A stretch of DNA of 64,000 nt, from assembly GCF_019966595.1 (NCBI RefSeq), contig NZ_JAINFJ010000008.1:124001-188000 (forward strand), in the 5' to 3' direction. Positions 25,759 to 34,225 of this stretch are shown here, in pieces (within the stretch, counting starts at the first letter, position 1; each line of letters starts with the position of its first letter). The translations under genes were made by a program, and so were the position numbers. This DNA comes from Oricola indica. GTDB taxonomy: Bacteria > Pseudomonadota > Alphaproteobacteria > Rhizobiales > Rhizobiaceae. The notes beneath the pieces are model-generated. The model was not told where the DNA came from. It did not search any database and saw only the letters and a program-made list of their open reading frames with translations.

Positions 25759-27270
25759 CTACTCAGGTTGCTCATCTGCCAGCGGCTTCGAACGTTTCAG
25801 GGCGCTCCAGACACTCCAGGCGAGGATTGCCGCCGTTATCGCCAGCACGGTGGCGCTGATCGGGCGCTCTGCGAAGACCATGAGGTCGCCACGCGAAAGC
25901 AGCATGGCGCGTCTGAACTGTTCTTCCATCATCGGGCCCAGCACGAATCCAAGCAGCATCGGCGCAATGGGGAAACCCAGTTGGCGCATTCCGTAGCCGA
26001 TAAGCCCGAAAACGAGCACGAGCCAGACGTCGAAGCTGCTGGTGTTCACCGCATAGGTTCCCAGGCAGATGAATGCCAGAATGGTCGGAAAAAGCCAGCG
26101 ATACGGGATGGTCAGCATGCGCACCCAAAGCCCGATCAACGGAATGTTCATCACCAGCAGGATCAGATTGCCGACCCAGAAACTCAGCACGAGCGCCCAG
26201 ACGACTTCCGGCTCGTCCGTCATCAGGCTTGGGCCGGGCGTGATGCCGTGGATGATCAGCGCGCCCAGCATCAGTGCCATGGTCGGGCTGCCGGGAATGC
26301 CCAGGGCAAGCGTCGGAATGAATGCTGTCATATCGGCTGAGTTGTTCGAGGCCTCCGGCGCGGCCAGCCCTTCGACTGCTCCCTTGCCGAACCGCTCTGG
26401 CGTCTTGGAGACACGCTTCTCGATCGCGTAGGCCATGAAGGCAGCCACGATCGGACCGGTACCCGGCAAGGTGCCGAAAAACGCGCCGATACCGGAACCG
26501 CGAAGCATCGGCTTCCAGGAGCGCCGCATCTCGTCCCGTGTCGGTTTCATGTGTCGGAAGCCCACCGTACTGCTGTTGAGGCGCGCTTCGCGGACATTGC
26601 CGATGCTGGCGATGACTTCGGCGACGCCGAACACGCCCATGGCGAAGGGGATCAGGCCGACACCCTCGGCGAGTTCGAGCCGGCCGAAGGTGAGCCTTGG
26701 CGCGCCCGTGTATATATCGAGCCCGACGCAGCCGATGAGGATGCCGAGCGCCACCGCGGCCAGTCCCTTGCTGGCCGAACCTTCCGAAATCGTCGAGGCC
26801 GCGACGATTCCGAGGAGCATCAGCGCGAAATACTCCGCTGAGCCAAAACTGAGTGCCACATCGGCGATGAAGGGCGCGAAGAACATCAACAGCAACGTGC
26901 CCAGCGTCCCGCCGACAAAGGACGAAACGGCGGTGAACAGCAGCGCCACGCTAGCCCTGCCGGATTTCGCCATCGGATGGCCGTCGAGGCAGGTGACGGC
27001 GTTGGAGGCCGTGCCCGGTATGTTCAGAAGGATAGAGGCGACACTGCCGCCATAGGTCGTGCCGTACCAAATCCCTGCCAGCATGATCATCGCAGTCGTT
27101 GGCGGCAGGTAGAAGGTGAGGGGAAACAGCACGGAGATTGCGGTCATCGGACCGATACCCGGTATCACGCCGACGAACATGCCGGCGAATACACCGATGA
27201 GACAGTACAGCAGATTGACCGGATCCAGCGCGACGCTGAGGCCGAGTGCAAAATTTTGCAGCAGGTCCAT
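25759..27270 (-). CDS. tctA: tripartite tricarboxylate transporter large permease, TctA
   Basis: A 503-residue membrane protein of about twelve helices. Its start overlaps the TctB stop (TGATG), which fixes the ATG at 27270. The TctA signature GVIPGIGPMTAISVLFPLTF is near residues 37-56, with a second inverted repeat GTLPGTGPIVAAFMAYAIEK near 262 and GIPGSPTMALMLGALIIHGI near 325. With TctB and a periplasmic TctC protein it forms a secondary, sodium- or proton-driven importer for carboxylates. The neighbouring aromatic-degradation genes suggest an aromatic or phenylpropanoid acid as cargo (inference). Confidence 0.93.
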   Translation of the reverse strand: MDLLQNFALGLSVALDPVNLLYCLIGVFAGMFVGVIPGIGPMTAISVLFPLTFYLPPTTAMIMLAGIWYGTTYGGSVASILLNIPGTASNAVTCLDGHPMAKSGRASVALLFTAVSSFVGGTLGTLLLMFFAPFIADVALSFGSAEYFALMLLGIVAASTISEGSASKGLAAVALGILIGCVGLDIYTGAPRLTFGRLELAEGVGLIPFAMGVFGVAEVIASIGNVREARLNSSTVGFRHMKPTRDEMRRSWKPMLRGSGIGAFFGTLPGTGPIVAAFMAYAIEKRVSKTPERFGKGAVEGLAAPEASNNSADMTAFIPTLALGIPGSPTMALMLGALIIHGITPGPSLMTDEPEVVWALVLSFWVGNLILLVMNIPLIGLWVRMLTIPYRWLFPTILAFICLGTYAVNTSSFDVWLVLVFGLIGYGMRQLGFPIAPMLLGFVLGPMMEEQFRRAMLLSRGDLMVFAERPISATVLAITAAILAWSVWSALKRSKPLADEQPE

Positions 27271-27716
27271 CACAGGTCCCATTTGAAAAGAGAAAGCTGC
27301 AGACCGAGGCCGTACCGAAAGAGCGCGATTGAGACCGCACTGAGCGCCATCGACAACAGCAGCATCTGCGATGGTTTGGTCGTCTTGTCTGCGAAGGATA
27401 CGGTCAGAACCAGGGCGACCATGGCCGGGACAAGGCCGAGCCTGCCGATCAATAAGGCAAAGACGGCCAGCCCGGCGAGGATCGTCCCGGCCTTGCGCGC
27501 GGAGAACGAGACCGCGCTACCCCGGCGGGTCAGCGCCATGGCGAGTTGACCGATGCCGAAAAGTCCCACGATGACGCACATCGCCAGCGGAAAGAAAGCC
27601 GGGCCCATCCGCCTTGCCGTTCCAATCGGAAGATCCTGAAGAGCAATGGCTGCAAGGACGGCGACCGCGATCAGGACTATTCCGCCGAGCACGTCTGTTT
27701 CAAGTATGCGTTTCAT
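27270..27716 (-). CDS. tctB: tripartite tricarboxylate transporter small permease, TctB
   Basis: A 148-residue membrane protein with four hydrophobic helices (GIVLIAVAVLAAIALQDLPI, FFPLAMCVIVGLFGIGQLAM, AGTILAGLAVFALLIGRLGL, LVPAMVALVLTVSF) and the family feature GPAFFP near residue 38. It is the small membrane subunit that pairs with TctA. It starts after two hairpins that separate it from the binding-protein gene upstream and overlaps tctA by one base at its stop. Confidence 0.85.
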   Translation of the reverse strand: MKRILETDVLGGIVLIAVAVLAAIALQDLPIGTARRMGPAFFPLAMCVIVGLFGIGQLAMALTRRGSAVSFSARKAGTILAGLAVFALLIGRLGLVPAMVALVLTVSFADKTTKPSQMLLLSMALSAVSIALFRYGLGLQLSLFKWDL

Positions 27717-27742
27717 CCCGACGCCTTTCAGTTACCATCCCC

Positions 27743-27819
27743 CCGCCGCGGATCTGCAACGCGGCGGTGTCGGCATGCGAAGCGGATAGACGACGGGGCT
27801 ATGGTCTGACCATGGCCCC
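27743..27819 (-). terminator. two hairpins between the binding-protein gene and tctB
   Basis: CCGCCGCG (27743-27750) pairs with CGCGGCGG (27760-27767) around a 9-nt loop. GGGGCTATGGTC (27795-27806) pairs with GACCATGGCCCC (27808-27819) with one wobble. Neither is followed by a U-tract on the transcribed strand. They probably stabilise the binding-protein mRNA end or lower read-through into tctBA. Confidence 0.5.
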
Positions 27820-27847
27820 GTTTGTCCACGCGGTGGGCGCTATGACG

Positions 27848-28825
27848 TTATTGCAGCGTGATGCCGGCCGATTCCACAACTGTTTTGAAGTTGTTGTACT
27901 CGGTTTCGAGCATCGATTCGAATTCGGCAGTCGGCGTCGGCGACGGCACGAAACCAGAAGCTTTCATCTTTGCATCGACTTCTTCATCGGCAAGAGCCTC
28001 GTCGAGCAGACCGCGCAACGTATCGATCCGGTCTTCGGGCGTGCCCTTCGGCGCCATGACCGCGAACCATGACCGTGCCTCAACATCGAGACCCTGTTCC
28101 TTCGCCGTCGGCAAGTCTCCCAGGCTGTCGACCCGGTCGGCACTGAGCACTGCAAGCGCGCGCGCCTTTCCGGATTCGATCAGCGGCACAGCGGCGTTTG
28201 GCGTCTCGATCATGTAGTCGACTTCTCCGCCAAGAAAGGCGGTGCGTGCGGCGGAGGTGCCCTTGAAGGGGATGTGCACCGCTTTCACGTCGGCCTTGGC
28301 AATGAGCATTTCCATGGCGAGATGCTGGACGGTGCCGACGCCGGGCGTGGCATAGTTCAACGCGTCCGGATTGGCCCGGCCGTAGTCCATCAGATCGCCA
28401 AGCGTCTCGTAGTCGGAGTCGGTACTCACCAGCAGGACGAATGGCGCCTGGGTGACGAGACCAATCGGGTCGAAGGAGCGATATCCGTCGAAGCCGAGAT
28501 TGTTGTAGATATGCGGCGCGACGACCATCGCGGTGGAGGTCGCCATAAGCAGCGTGTAGCCGTCCGGCTCCGCCTCTGCGACGCGCGCCGCGCCGATGGT
28601 CGAGCCCGCCCCGGCGACGTTCTGCACCACGACCGGCTGGCCGATCCGGCTCGAGATCGCGTCGCCGATCAGGCGCCCAGCGGCATCCGTCGGTCCGCCG
28701 GCCTGGAACGGCACGACGAGAGTGATCGGGTGCGACGGATAGTCCTCGGCGAACGCCACCGTTGCCGCCAGCGCGGCGACAGCTCCGAGCGCGATGGCGC
28801 GCAGTTTTGAAATGGACATTCTCAT
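27848..28825 (-). CDS. tripartite tricarboxylate transporter binding protein (TctC/Bug family)
   Basis: A 325-residue periplasmic protein. The ATG at 28825 follows a strong GGGAGGA box and opens a signal peptide (LRAIALGAVAALAATVAFA, cleavage before EDYPSHP). Bug-family hallmarks are ITLVVPFQAGGPTDAAGRLI near residue 33, VVQNVAGAGSTIGAARVA near 60, DGYTLLMATSTAMVVAPHIY near 83 and LNYATPGVGTVQHLAMEM near 145. These proteins capture organic acids for the TctAB permease. It is first in the tct operon and divergent from a MarR-type regulator. Confidence 0.92.
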   Translation of the reverse strand: MRMSISKLRAIALGAVAALAATVAFAEDYPSHPITLVVPFQAGGPTDAAGRLIGDAISSRIGQPVVVQNVAGAGSTIGAARVAEAEPDGYTLLMATSTAMVVAPHIYNNLGFDGYRSFDPIGLVTQAPFVLLVSTDSDYETLGDLMDYGRANPDALNYATPGVGTVQHLAMEMLIAKADVKAVHIPFKGTSAARTAFLGGEVDYMIETPNAAVPLIESGKARALAVLSADRVDSLGDLPTAKEQGLDVEARSWFAVMAPKGTPEDRIDTLRGLLDEALADEEVDAKMKASGFVPSPTPTAEFESMLETEYNNFKTVVESAGITLQ

Positions 28826-28968
28826 ATTCCTCCCTGGGTTCGGTAATCTTGCTAAAGGTCGGAGACCCGGCGGCGCAAACCTCTCGCGGGTATGAAAACC
28901 CTGGCGCCCTCCCGATCGACATGAAACTGTTACCTTAACGTTCCCTTCGGAAAAACAGATGCGCCGGA

Positions 28969-29003
28969 GATAGTGCCTATCGCAAAACGGCATAGTTTTT
29001 GCG
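28969..29003. promoter_or_regulatory. overlapping palindromes, candidate MarR operator
   Basis: In the 287-nt divergent region, GATAG-TGC-CTATC (28969-28981) is a perfect 13-bp palindrome. It runs directly into CGCAAAA (28981-28987) paired with TTTTGCG (28997-29003). MarR proteins bind 13-20 bp palindromes between their own gene and the divergent target, so this is the likely control site for the regulator at 29113 and the tct operon. Confidence 0.5.
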
Positions 29004-29112
29004 AAATTATCTATCTTAGGATTAGATTGGCGAGGGAAGGCTGGCGATGCAGGCCGGCTTGCGCCGGATGGCGAATGCTAGAGCAGATCGAATGGCAGGA
29101 TATCGGGAAAAC

Positions 29113-29535
29113 ATGACGGAAAAATCGCGCACGGTGTATCTGATCGCCCGTCTCTACTATCTGGTCCGCGAGCAGATGGATGCCGAGTTGGCAAAGGAGG
29201 AGATCACCTCGGTCCAGTACACGGTCCTCAGCCTCATCAGAGGCAGTGACGGGCTGTCGTCGGCGCAGCTCGCGCGCCGCTACCGGGTCAAGCCGCAATC
29301 GATGCACAAGACCGTGCGCGACCTGGAAGCCGCGGGTCTGATAGAGCGCGCCGCGGGCTGGGAGAACAAGAAGGCGCTGGTCGCGGTCCTCAGCGAGAAA
29401 GGGCGGGAGCGGCTGGCGCGTTGCGACACGCTCATCGACGCCTATGAGCGACAGCTGTTCCGGGACGCTCCGGCGGAAGACCTGGAAGCCTTCCGCCGCG
29501 TGGCGAAATCCTTGATGGAGCGGCCGGGACCTTGA
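29113..29535 (+). CDS. MarR-family transcriptional regulator
   Basis: A 140-residue winged-helix protein if it starts at MTEKSRTVYLI; upstream in-frame ATGs at 29047 and 29092 would add residues unlike the family. The core shows ITSVQYTVLSLIRGSDGLSS near residues 32-51, recognition helix LARRYRVKPQSMHKTVRDLE near 55-74 and the wing ENKKALVAVLSEKGRERL near 85-102. MarR regulators of aromatic catabolism respond to phenolic acids or their CoA thioesters. The divergent tct operon and the palindromes at 28969-29003 are the likely targets. Confidence 0.88.
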   Translation: MTEKSRTVYLIARLYYLVREQMDAELAKEEITSVQYTVLSLIRGSDGLSSAQLARRYRVKPQSMHKTVRDLEAAGLIERAAGWENKKALVAVLSEKGRERLARCDTLIDAYERQLFRDAPAEDLEAFRRVAKSLMERPGP

Positions 29536-29556
29536 GGTCCTGCGCGCGGATTCGGG

Positions 29557-30999
29557 TCATTCCGTCAGATGCGTATAGAACCGCGTGATCAGATAGGGCT
29601 CCATCGCTTCGGTGCCGCCTTCCTTGCCGTCCCCGGAATCGCCGATCCCACCGAATGGCAGTTCGGGGAAGACGAGGCCCTGGTGGTTGACCGATACCAT
29701 GCCGCTCTCGATGCCGTTGATCGCCCGCGAGGCGTTGCGCGACGATCGCGTGAAGGCATAGGCGCCGAGGCCGACATCCAGTCGGTTCGCCTCCGCCAGC
29801 GCCTCTTCCTCCGTATTGAAGGACGCGAGCAGCGCGACCGGACCGAAAGGCTCCTCGTTCATGATCCGCATGGCGGGCGTTACACCGCTCAGGACGGTCG
29901 GCGCGAAGAAAAAACCGCGATTGCCGAGCCGGTTGCCGCCGCACTCGACACGCGCACCCTTCTGCGCAGCATCCGCAACCAGCGCTTCGAGCGCCGTCAC
30001 GCGGCGGTCATGGGCAAGCGGTCCGACTTGCGTTCCCTCGTCCAGCCCGTCCCCGACCTTCAGCGCCTTCACCCCCGCGACGAAGCGTGCTGTGAATTCC
30101 TCCATCACCTCTGCCGCGACGAGGAAGCGGGTCGGGGAAATGCAGATCTGCCCCGCATTGCGATACTTCGCCGCGACGAGAACCTGCACGGCGCGTTCGA
30201 GATCGGCATCGGCGAAGATCAGCACCGGGGCGTGGCCGCCGAGTTCCATTGTCGTGCGTTTCAGGTGGCGGCCCGCGATTTCCGACAACCGGCGCCCCAC
30301 GGCGGTGGAGCCGGTGAACGAAATCTTGCGGATTACCGGGTGGGCGATCAGATATTCCGAGATCTCGGCGGGGTGGCCGAACACGAGGTTGACCACATCC
30401 GGCGGCAACCCGGCGTCGATGAAGGCGGCGACAAGCCCGCAGCAGCTTGCCGGTGTTTCTTCCGGTCCCTTCAGTATGATGGAACAGCCGGCGGCGACTG
30501 CCGCGGCGATCTTGCGGGTCGCCTGGTTGATCGGGAAGTTCCATGGCGAGAAAGCCGCGACCGGGCCGATCGGCTGCTTGAACACGACCTGCATAACGCC
30601 GGGGAGACGCGCGGGAATTTGTCGTCCATAGGTGCGGCGGGCTTCCTCGGCGAACCATTCGATGATGTCGGCTGCGGCATTGGCCTCCTGCCGGGCTTCC
30701 GTCAGCGGCTTGCCGTGCTCCAGCGTCATGGCGCGCGCGATCGATTCCGCGCGCTCGCGCATCAGCGCGGCCGCTTTTCTCAGGACTTGCCCCCTGTCGA
30801 AGCCCGAAACGCGCGACCACGCCTCAAAGCCGCGTCGGGTCGAGGCAACGGCGCGCGAAAGGTCGTCGGTCGTCGCGACGGGCAGCAACCCGATCTGCTC
30901 CTCGGTCGCCGGATTGAGAACCGGGAGCGCCTCTGGCCGACCGGAACGAATCCATTCGCCGGCAATGAACAGGCCGGGTGCCGGGTAGTCATTTGACAT
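29557..30999 (-). CDS. NAD(P)-dependent aldehyde dehydrogenase (GabD/vanillin dehydrogenase-like)
   Basis: A 480-residue enzyme; ATG at 30999 has AAGGAAGAG upstream. Motifs are FSPWNFPINQATRKIAAAVA near residue 148, FTGSTAVGRRLSE near 223, TMELGGHAPVLIFADADLER near 243, catalytic cysteine in NAGQICISPTRF (near 282) and NEEPFGPVALL near 378. Sequence style is that of succinate-semialdehyde dehydrogenases. Position beside hydroxycinnamoyl-CoA lyase and gentisate genes suggests that it oxidises hydroxybenzaldehyde or vanillin to the acid (inference). It is divergent from the LysR gene. Confidence 0.88.
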   Translation of the reverse strand: MSNDYPAPGLFIAGEWIRSGRPEALPVLNPATEEQIGLLPVATTDDLSRAVASTRRGFEAWSRVSGFDRGQVLRKAAALMRERAESIARAMTLEHGKPLTEARQEANAAADIIEWFAEEARRTYGRQIPARLPGVMQVVFKQPIGPVAAFSPWNFPINQATRKIAAAVAAGCSIILKGPEETPASCCGLVAAFIDAGLPPDVVNLVFGHPAEISEYLIAHPVIRKISFTGSTAVGRRLSEIAGRHLKRTTMELGGHAPVLIFADADLERAVQVLVAAKYRNAGQICISPTRFLVAAEVMEEFTARFVAGVKALKVGDGLDEGTQVGPLAHDRRVTALEALVADAAQKGARVECGGNRLGNRGFFFAPTVLSGVTPAMRIMNEEPFGPVALLASFNTEEEALAEANRLDVGLGAYAFTRSSRNASRAINGIESGMVSVNHQGLVFPELPFGGIGDSGDGKEGGTEAMEPYLITRFYTHLTE

Positions 31000-31062
31000 G
31001 AAACTCTTCCTTCTTTCCTTTGTCTGCAAATCCGATCAACGACCGGGAAACGGGCTCCGACC

Positions 31063-32013
31063 ATGAACATCGAAGACCTCAGAGCATTTGTCTGGGTGGC
31101 CGAAGCGGGCGGGTTTTCCCGAGCTTCGACCGAACACAGGGTCGCGCAATCTGCATTGAGCCGCCGCGTGGCGCGGCTGGAATCCGATCTCGGCACTGAA
31201 CTGGTTCGGCGCGACGGACGCGGCGTTCGGCTGACCGAGCACGGGGTGCTGCTGCAGGAACGCTCGTCGCGCATCTTTGCCGAGATCGATGCGGTTAGAA
31301 CGGAGATGTTCGAGCACTCTGACGAACCTCGCGGCGAGGTGACGCTGGCATTGCCGCCGACGACCGCTCAGGTCCTCGCTCCGCTGATCGCCAAGGCATT
31401 GAGCGAACGCTACCCGCAGGTAAGGTTGCGCATGTGGGAGGGATTCAGCGGCGCGATCCACAAATGGGTGGTATCGGGCGAGGTCGATATCGCCTTGCTC
31501 TACGAGCCGGAAGAGCGCTCCGACATTCGCGTCACGCCGCTTGTACGGGAACCGATCTACCTCATCGCTTCCCAAAGAATGCGCGAGGCGTTTCCGATTC
31601 TGAAGGAAGGGGCGCCTGTAAGGTTTTCTGACCTGCCGAAAATCCCGCTCATCCTGCCGACCAAGAGTCACAGCATTCGCAGCCTGATCGAGCGCAAGGC
31701 GATCGAGCGGCGGCTGAAGCTCGACCTGGCGTTCGAGGTGGACGGCATCCGTGCCACGAAGGCGATGGTCGCGGCCGGGCTGGGGTGCACGCTTTTCAGC
31801 TATGCCGGAGTGTATGAGGAACTGGCGGACGGGACGCTCGAAGTGTTCGAAACCACGCCGCGGCTGACCTGGACGCTGGCGCTTGGAGAGGCAAGGCATC
31901 ACGATGCCAACCGGGCGGTGAGGGTGGTACGGAATCTTGTGCTTGAACAGCTGCATGCGCTGATGGACGGCGGATACTGGAAGGGAAGGTTTCTGGTTTC
32001 GAAACCCTCCTGA
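31063..32013 (+). CDS. LysR-family transcriptional regulator
   Basis: A 316-residue LysR protein. The N-terminal helix-turn-helix is MNIEDLRAFVWVAEAGGFSR followed by RVAQSALSRRVARLESDLG (residues 27-45). The C-terminal effector domain starts near 90 with GEVTLALPPTTAQVL and contains KMRMWEGFSG-like RLRMWEGFSGAIHKWV near 122. LysR proteins usually control a divergent or adjacent catabolic gene; here the aldehyde dehydrogenase lies 63 nt away in the opposite direction and the gentisate operon runs convergently. Effector unknown; an aromatic acid is expected. Confidence 0.9.
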   Translation: MNIEDLRAFVWVAEAGGFSRASTEHRVAQSALSRRVARLESDLGTELVRRDGRGVRLTEHGVLLQERSSRIFAEIDAVRTEMFEHSDEPRGEVTLALPPTTAQVLAPLIAKALSERYPQVRLRMWEGFSGAIHKWVVSGEVDIALLYEPEERSDIRVTPLVREPIYLIASQRMREAFPILKEGAPVRFSDLPKIPLILPTKSHSIRSLIERKAIERRLKLDLAFEVDGIRATKAMVAAGLGCTLFSYAGVYEELADGTLEVFETTPRLTWTLALGEARHHDANRAVRVVRNLVLEQLHALMDGGYWKGRFLVSKPS

Positions 32014-32035
32014 TCCTTCGTACCCGCCGGCAGAT

Positions 32036-33235
32036 TCAGATTTCCGTCGTGGTGACGTCGTCGCGAAATATCCAGTCGTAGCGCGCGATGATCGCTTCAC
32101 GGCTCCATTCGCTGTCGATGAATTGCTTCGCCGTTTCGCTTGTCTTGAATGCGGCATTGTGGAAACGCCGGATGTTGTCGTTTGCGCCTTGTACCTTGCG
32201 GTTGGCGATCGGACTCCGGGTCTTCTCGTACTGGCTCAATGCCTTCACGGGATCATCGGCGTATTGTTCCAGGCATCGGCCGAGGATCACCGAATCCTCC
32301 ACCGCCATGACCGCGCCTTGGGCGAGCAGCGGCAGGGTCGGATGACAGGCGTCGCCCAACAGGGCCACGCGGCCTTCGGCCCAGGTCTGGAGCGGCGGCC
32401 TGACCATCAGGGCCCATTTGAATTGGGAAGGCGCCGCCTCGATCAGCTTCTGAACATCCGGATGCCATCCGGCGAAGTCGTTGCGGAATTCTTCTTTCGA
32501 TCCTTCCGTAGTCCAGGATTCGACCTGCCAGTCATCGCGCTCTGCGGTGGCGACCACGTTCATCAGCTTGCCGCCGCGAAGGGGATAGTGCACCACATGG
32601 CCGTTCGGGCCGACCCAGACAGTGGCGCGTGGCCGGCTCATCTCTTCAGGCAACCGGTCGAGCGGGATAACGCCGCGCCAGGCCAGCATGCCCGAGAACT
32701 TCGCCGGCTCGCTGCCGAAGAGGCCGTTGCGAATGACGGAATGAACGCCGTCGGCGCCGATCAGGATGTCGCCACTGGCGCTGCTCCCGTCAGCGAAGTT
32801 CAGCGTTACCGATTCCGCATCCTGGGTGAATCCGACACATTTTTTGTCGAGGTGGATCGCGTCGGGTTTCTTGCGGCGCACCGCATCAATCAGAACCTGC
32901 AGCAGGTCGGGCCGGTAGACGGTTAGATAGGGGTAGCCGTACCGGTGCAGCGCCTCGGTGCCGAGGTCGAACATTTCCCAGGTCGTGCCGGCATCCCACA
33001 GCCGGATTACCTTGTCGTCGGCATCCGACGACAACCGGGCCAGATCGTTGAAGACGCCGAGATGGTCGAGCGCGCGATTGCCGTTGGGGCTGATTTGCAC
33101 GCCGGCTCCGACCTCTCCGAGCTCGGGCGCCTGTTCGTAGACCTCGACGTCGAATCCCCGATTGAGAAGCGAAAGAGCGGCAGCGGTGCCGCCGATTCCG
33201 CCGCCGGCGATGATGACTTTCGTCTTGCTGTTCAT
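32036..33235 (-). CDS. FAD-dependent aromatic monooxygenase, 3-hydroxybenzoate 6-hydroxylase-like
   Basis: A 399-residue group A flavoprotein hydroxylase. The FAD Rossmann motif VIIAGGGIGGTAAALSLL is at residues 7-24, GAGVQISPNGNRALDHLG near 41, the DG motif GDILIGADGVHSVIRN near 153 and the second FAD motif LGDACHPTLPLLAQGAVMAV near 297. This matches 3-hydroxybenzoate 6-hydroxylase and salicylate hydroxylase-like enzymes. Next to gentisate dioxygenase, formation of gentisate is the most likely reaction. The ATG directly abuts the stop of the dioxygenase gene. Confidence 0.85.
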   Translation of the reverse strand: MNSKTKVIIAGGGIGGTAAALSLLNRGFDVEVYEQAPELGEVGAGVQISPNGNRALDHLGVFNDLARLSSDADDKVIRLWDAGTTWEMFDLGTEALHRYGYPYLTVYRPDLLQVLIDAVRRKKPDAIHLDKKCVGFTQDAESVTLNFADGSSASGDILIGADGVHSVIRNGLFGSEPAKFSGMLAWRGVIPLDRLPEEMSRPRATVWVGPNGHVVHYPLRGGKLMNVVATAERDDWQVESWTTEGSKEEFRNDFAGWHPDVQKLIEAAPSQFKWALMVRPPLQTWAEGRVALLGDACHPTLPLLAQGAVMAVEDSVILGRCLEQYADDPVKALSQYEKTRSPIANRKVQGANDNIRRFHNAAFKTSETAKQFIDSEWSREAIIARYDWIFRDDVTTTEI

Positions 33236-34201
33236 TCAGCCCTCCCAGGCTTCGCGGATGTAGAAGCCGAGCTTGTCGAGCGCCGGCCGGTCGTTGACTT
33301 CGAAAAGGTCGCAATCTTCGGCGGCCGTAATCTCGTGGCGCGCCCAGCCGGGCGCCGCGAAGACGTCGCCACGCTTGAAAGCGAAGCTCTGGTCGCCACT
33401 GGCGAAAGTGCCGGCCCCCTTGGTGACCGCGAAGATCCGGCTGGCGGTGTCGCGCTGTGGCCCGATCCGTGCGCCGGCCGGCATGCGGATGCAGGTCAGA
33501 TCCATGGTCAGCATGTGTTCGGCCGAAGCGAGCAGGTGGCGGCACACGCCGTTCTCGTCCGGGGCCGCCTCGTCCAGGGCGGCGTCGATATCTGCGCGCT
33601 TGAACCAGTAGGGATGGGCCACGGGCTCTTCTGCGACCGTTTGATAAACGTCGGGATGCTCTTCGTAGAACATCGGCTCAAGCCGATGCACCAGCGGCAC
33701 GTCGAGGAAGTCGATCCAGCAGGCGGTATCGGCGCCTTCGTTGTAATGGCTGTGCCAGCAGCCGCCGGGCGTAAGCAGCACGTCGCCGGGGATCATCGGA
33801 ATTTTCACGCCGTTGACGACGGTAAAGAGGCCGGGGCCGGCATCCAGCACCAGGCGGAGCGCATTCGGCGTGTGGCGGTGAGCGCGGGCATGTTCGTTGG
33901 GCTTGATCATCTGGTAGGCGCTCACCAGCGTCCGGACCGTGTCGTAGTCGTTGTCGCCCACCGGATTGAACATCAGCAGGTTGCGGCGTTCGGCCAGCTC
34001 GGTGTCGATCCACTGGCTGGCCTTCTCCAGCGCCGCATAGGCTTCGGCATAGGACCAGTGCCGTGGCGTGAACTCCGTTGCAGGCTCTTTCCACAGCGAG
34101 CGGCGCTTCTTGTGCCAGCCGGCGGTGTATCGGGCCTCGTTGAAGACAGGGTAGAGGTCATCCAGTCCCTTGGCGGCGTTGATTTTCTCGGTCGTGTTCA
34201 T
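33236..34201 (-). CDS. gentisate 1,2-dioxygenase-like bicupin
   Basis: A 321-residue bicupin. The first cupin has the iron-binding pattern EHARAHRHTPNALRLVLDAG (near residues 103-122) followed by GDVLLTPGGCWHSHYNEG near 140-157. The second cupin near 250-310 (GAGTFASGDQSFAFKRGDVF, then PGWARHEI) is less complete, as usual in this family. Gentisate dioxygenase cleaves gentisate between carbons 1 and 2, giving maleylpyruvate, with Fe(II). It is somewhat shorter than typical 345-370 residue enzymes. The operon order with the hydroxylase and the FAH-family hydrolase supports the assignment. Confidence 0.85.
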   Translation of the reverse strand: MNTTEKINAAKGLDDLYPVFNEARYTAGWHKKRRSLWKEPATEFTPRHWSYAEAYAALEKASQWIDTELAERRNLLMFNPVGDNDYDTVRTLVSAYQMIKPNEHARAHRHTPNALRLVLDAGPGLFTVVNGVKIPMIPGDVLLTPGGCWHSHYNEGADTACWIDFLDVPLVHRLEPMFYEEHPDVYQTVAEEPVAHPYWFKRADIDAALDEAAPDENGVCRHLLASAEHMLTMDLTCIRMPAGARIGPQRDTASRIFAVTKGAGTFASGDQSFAFKRGDVFAAPGWARHEITAAEDCDLFEVNDRPALDKLGFYIREAWEG

Positions 34202-34225
34202 CGTGTCTCTCCGTATTGTTTGAGC

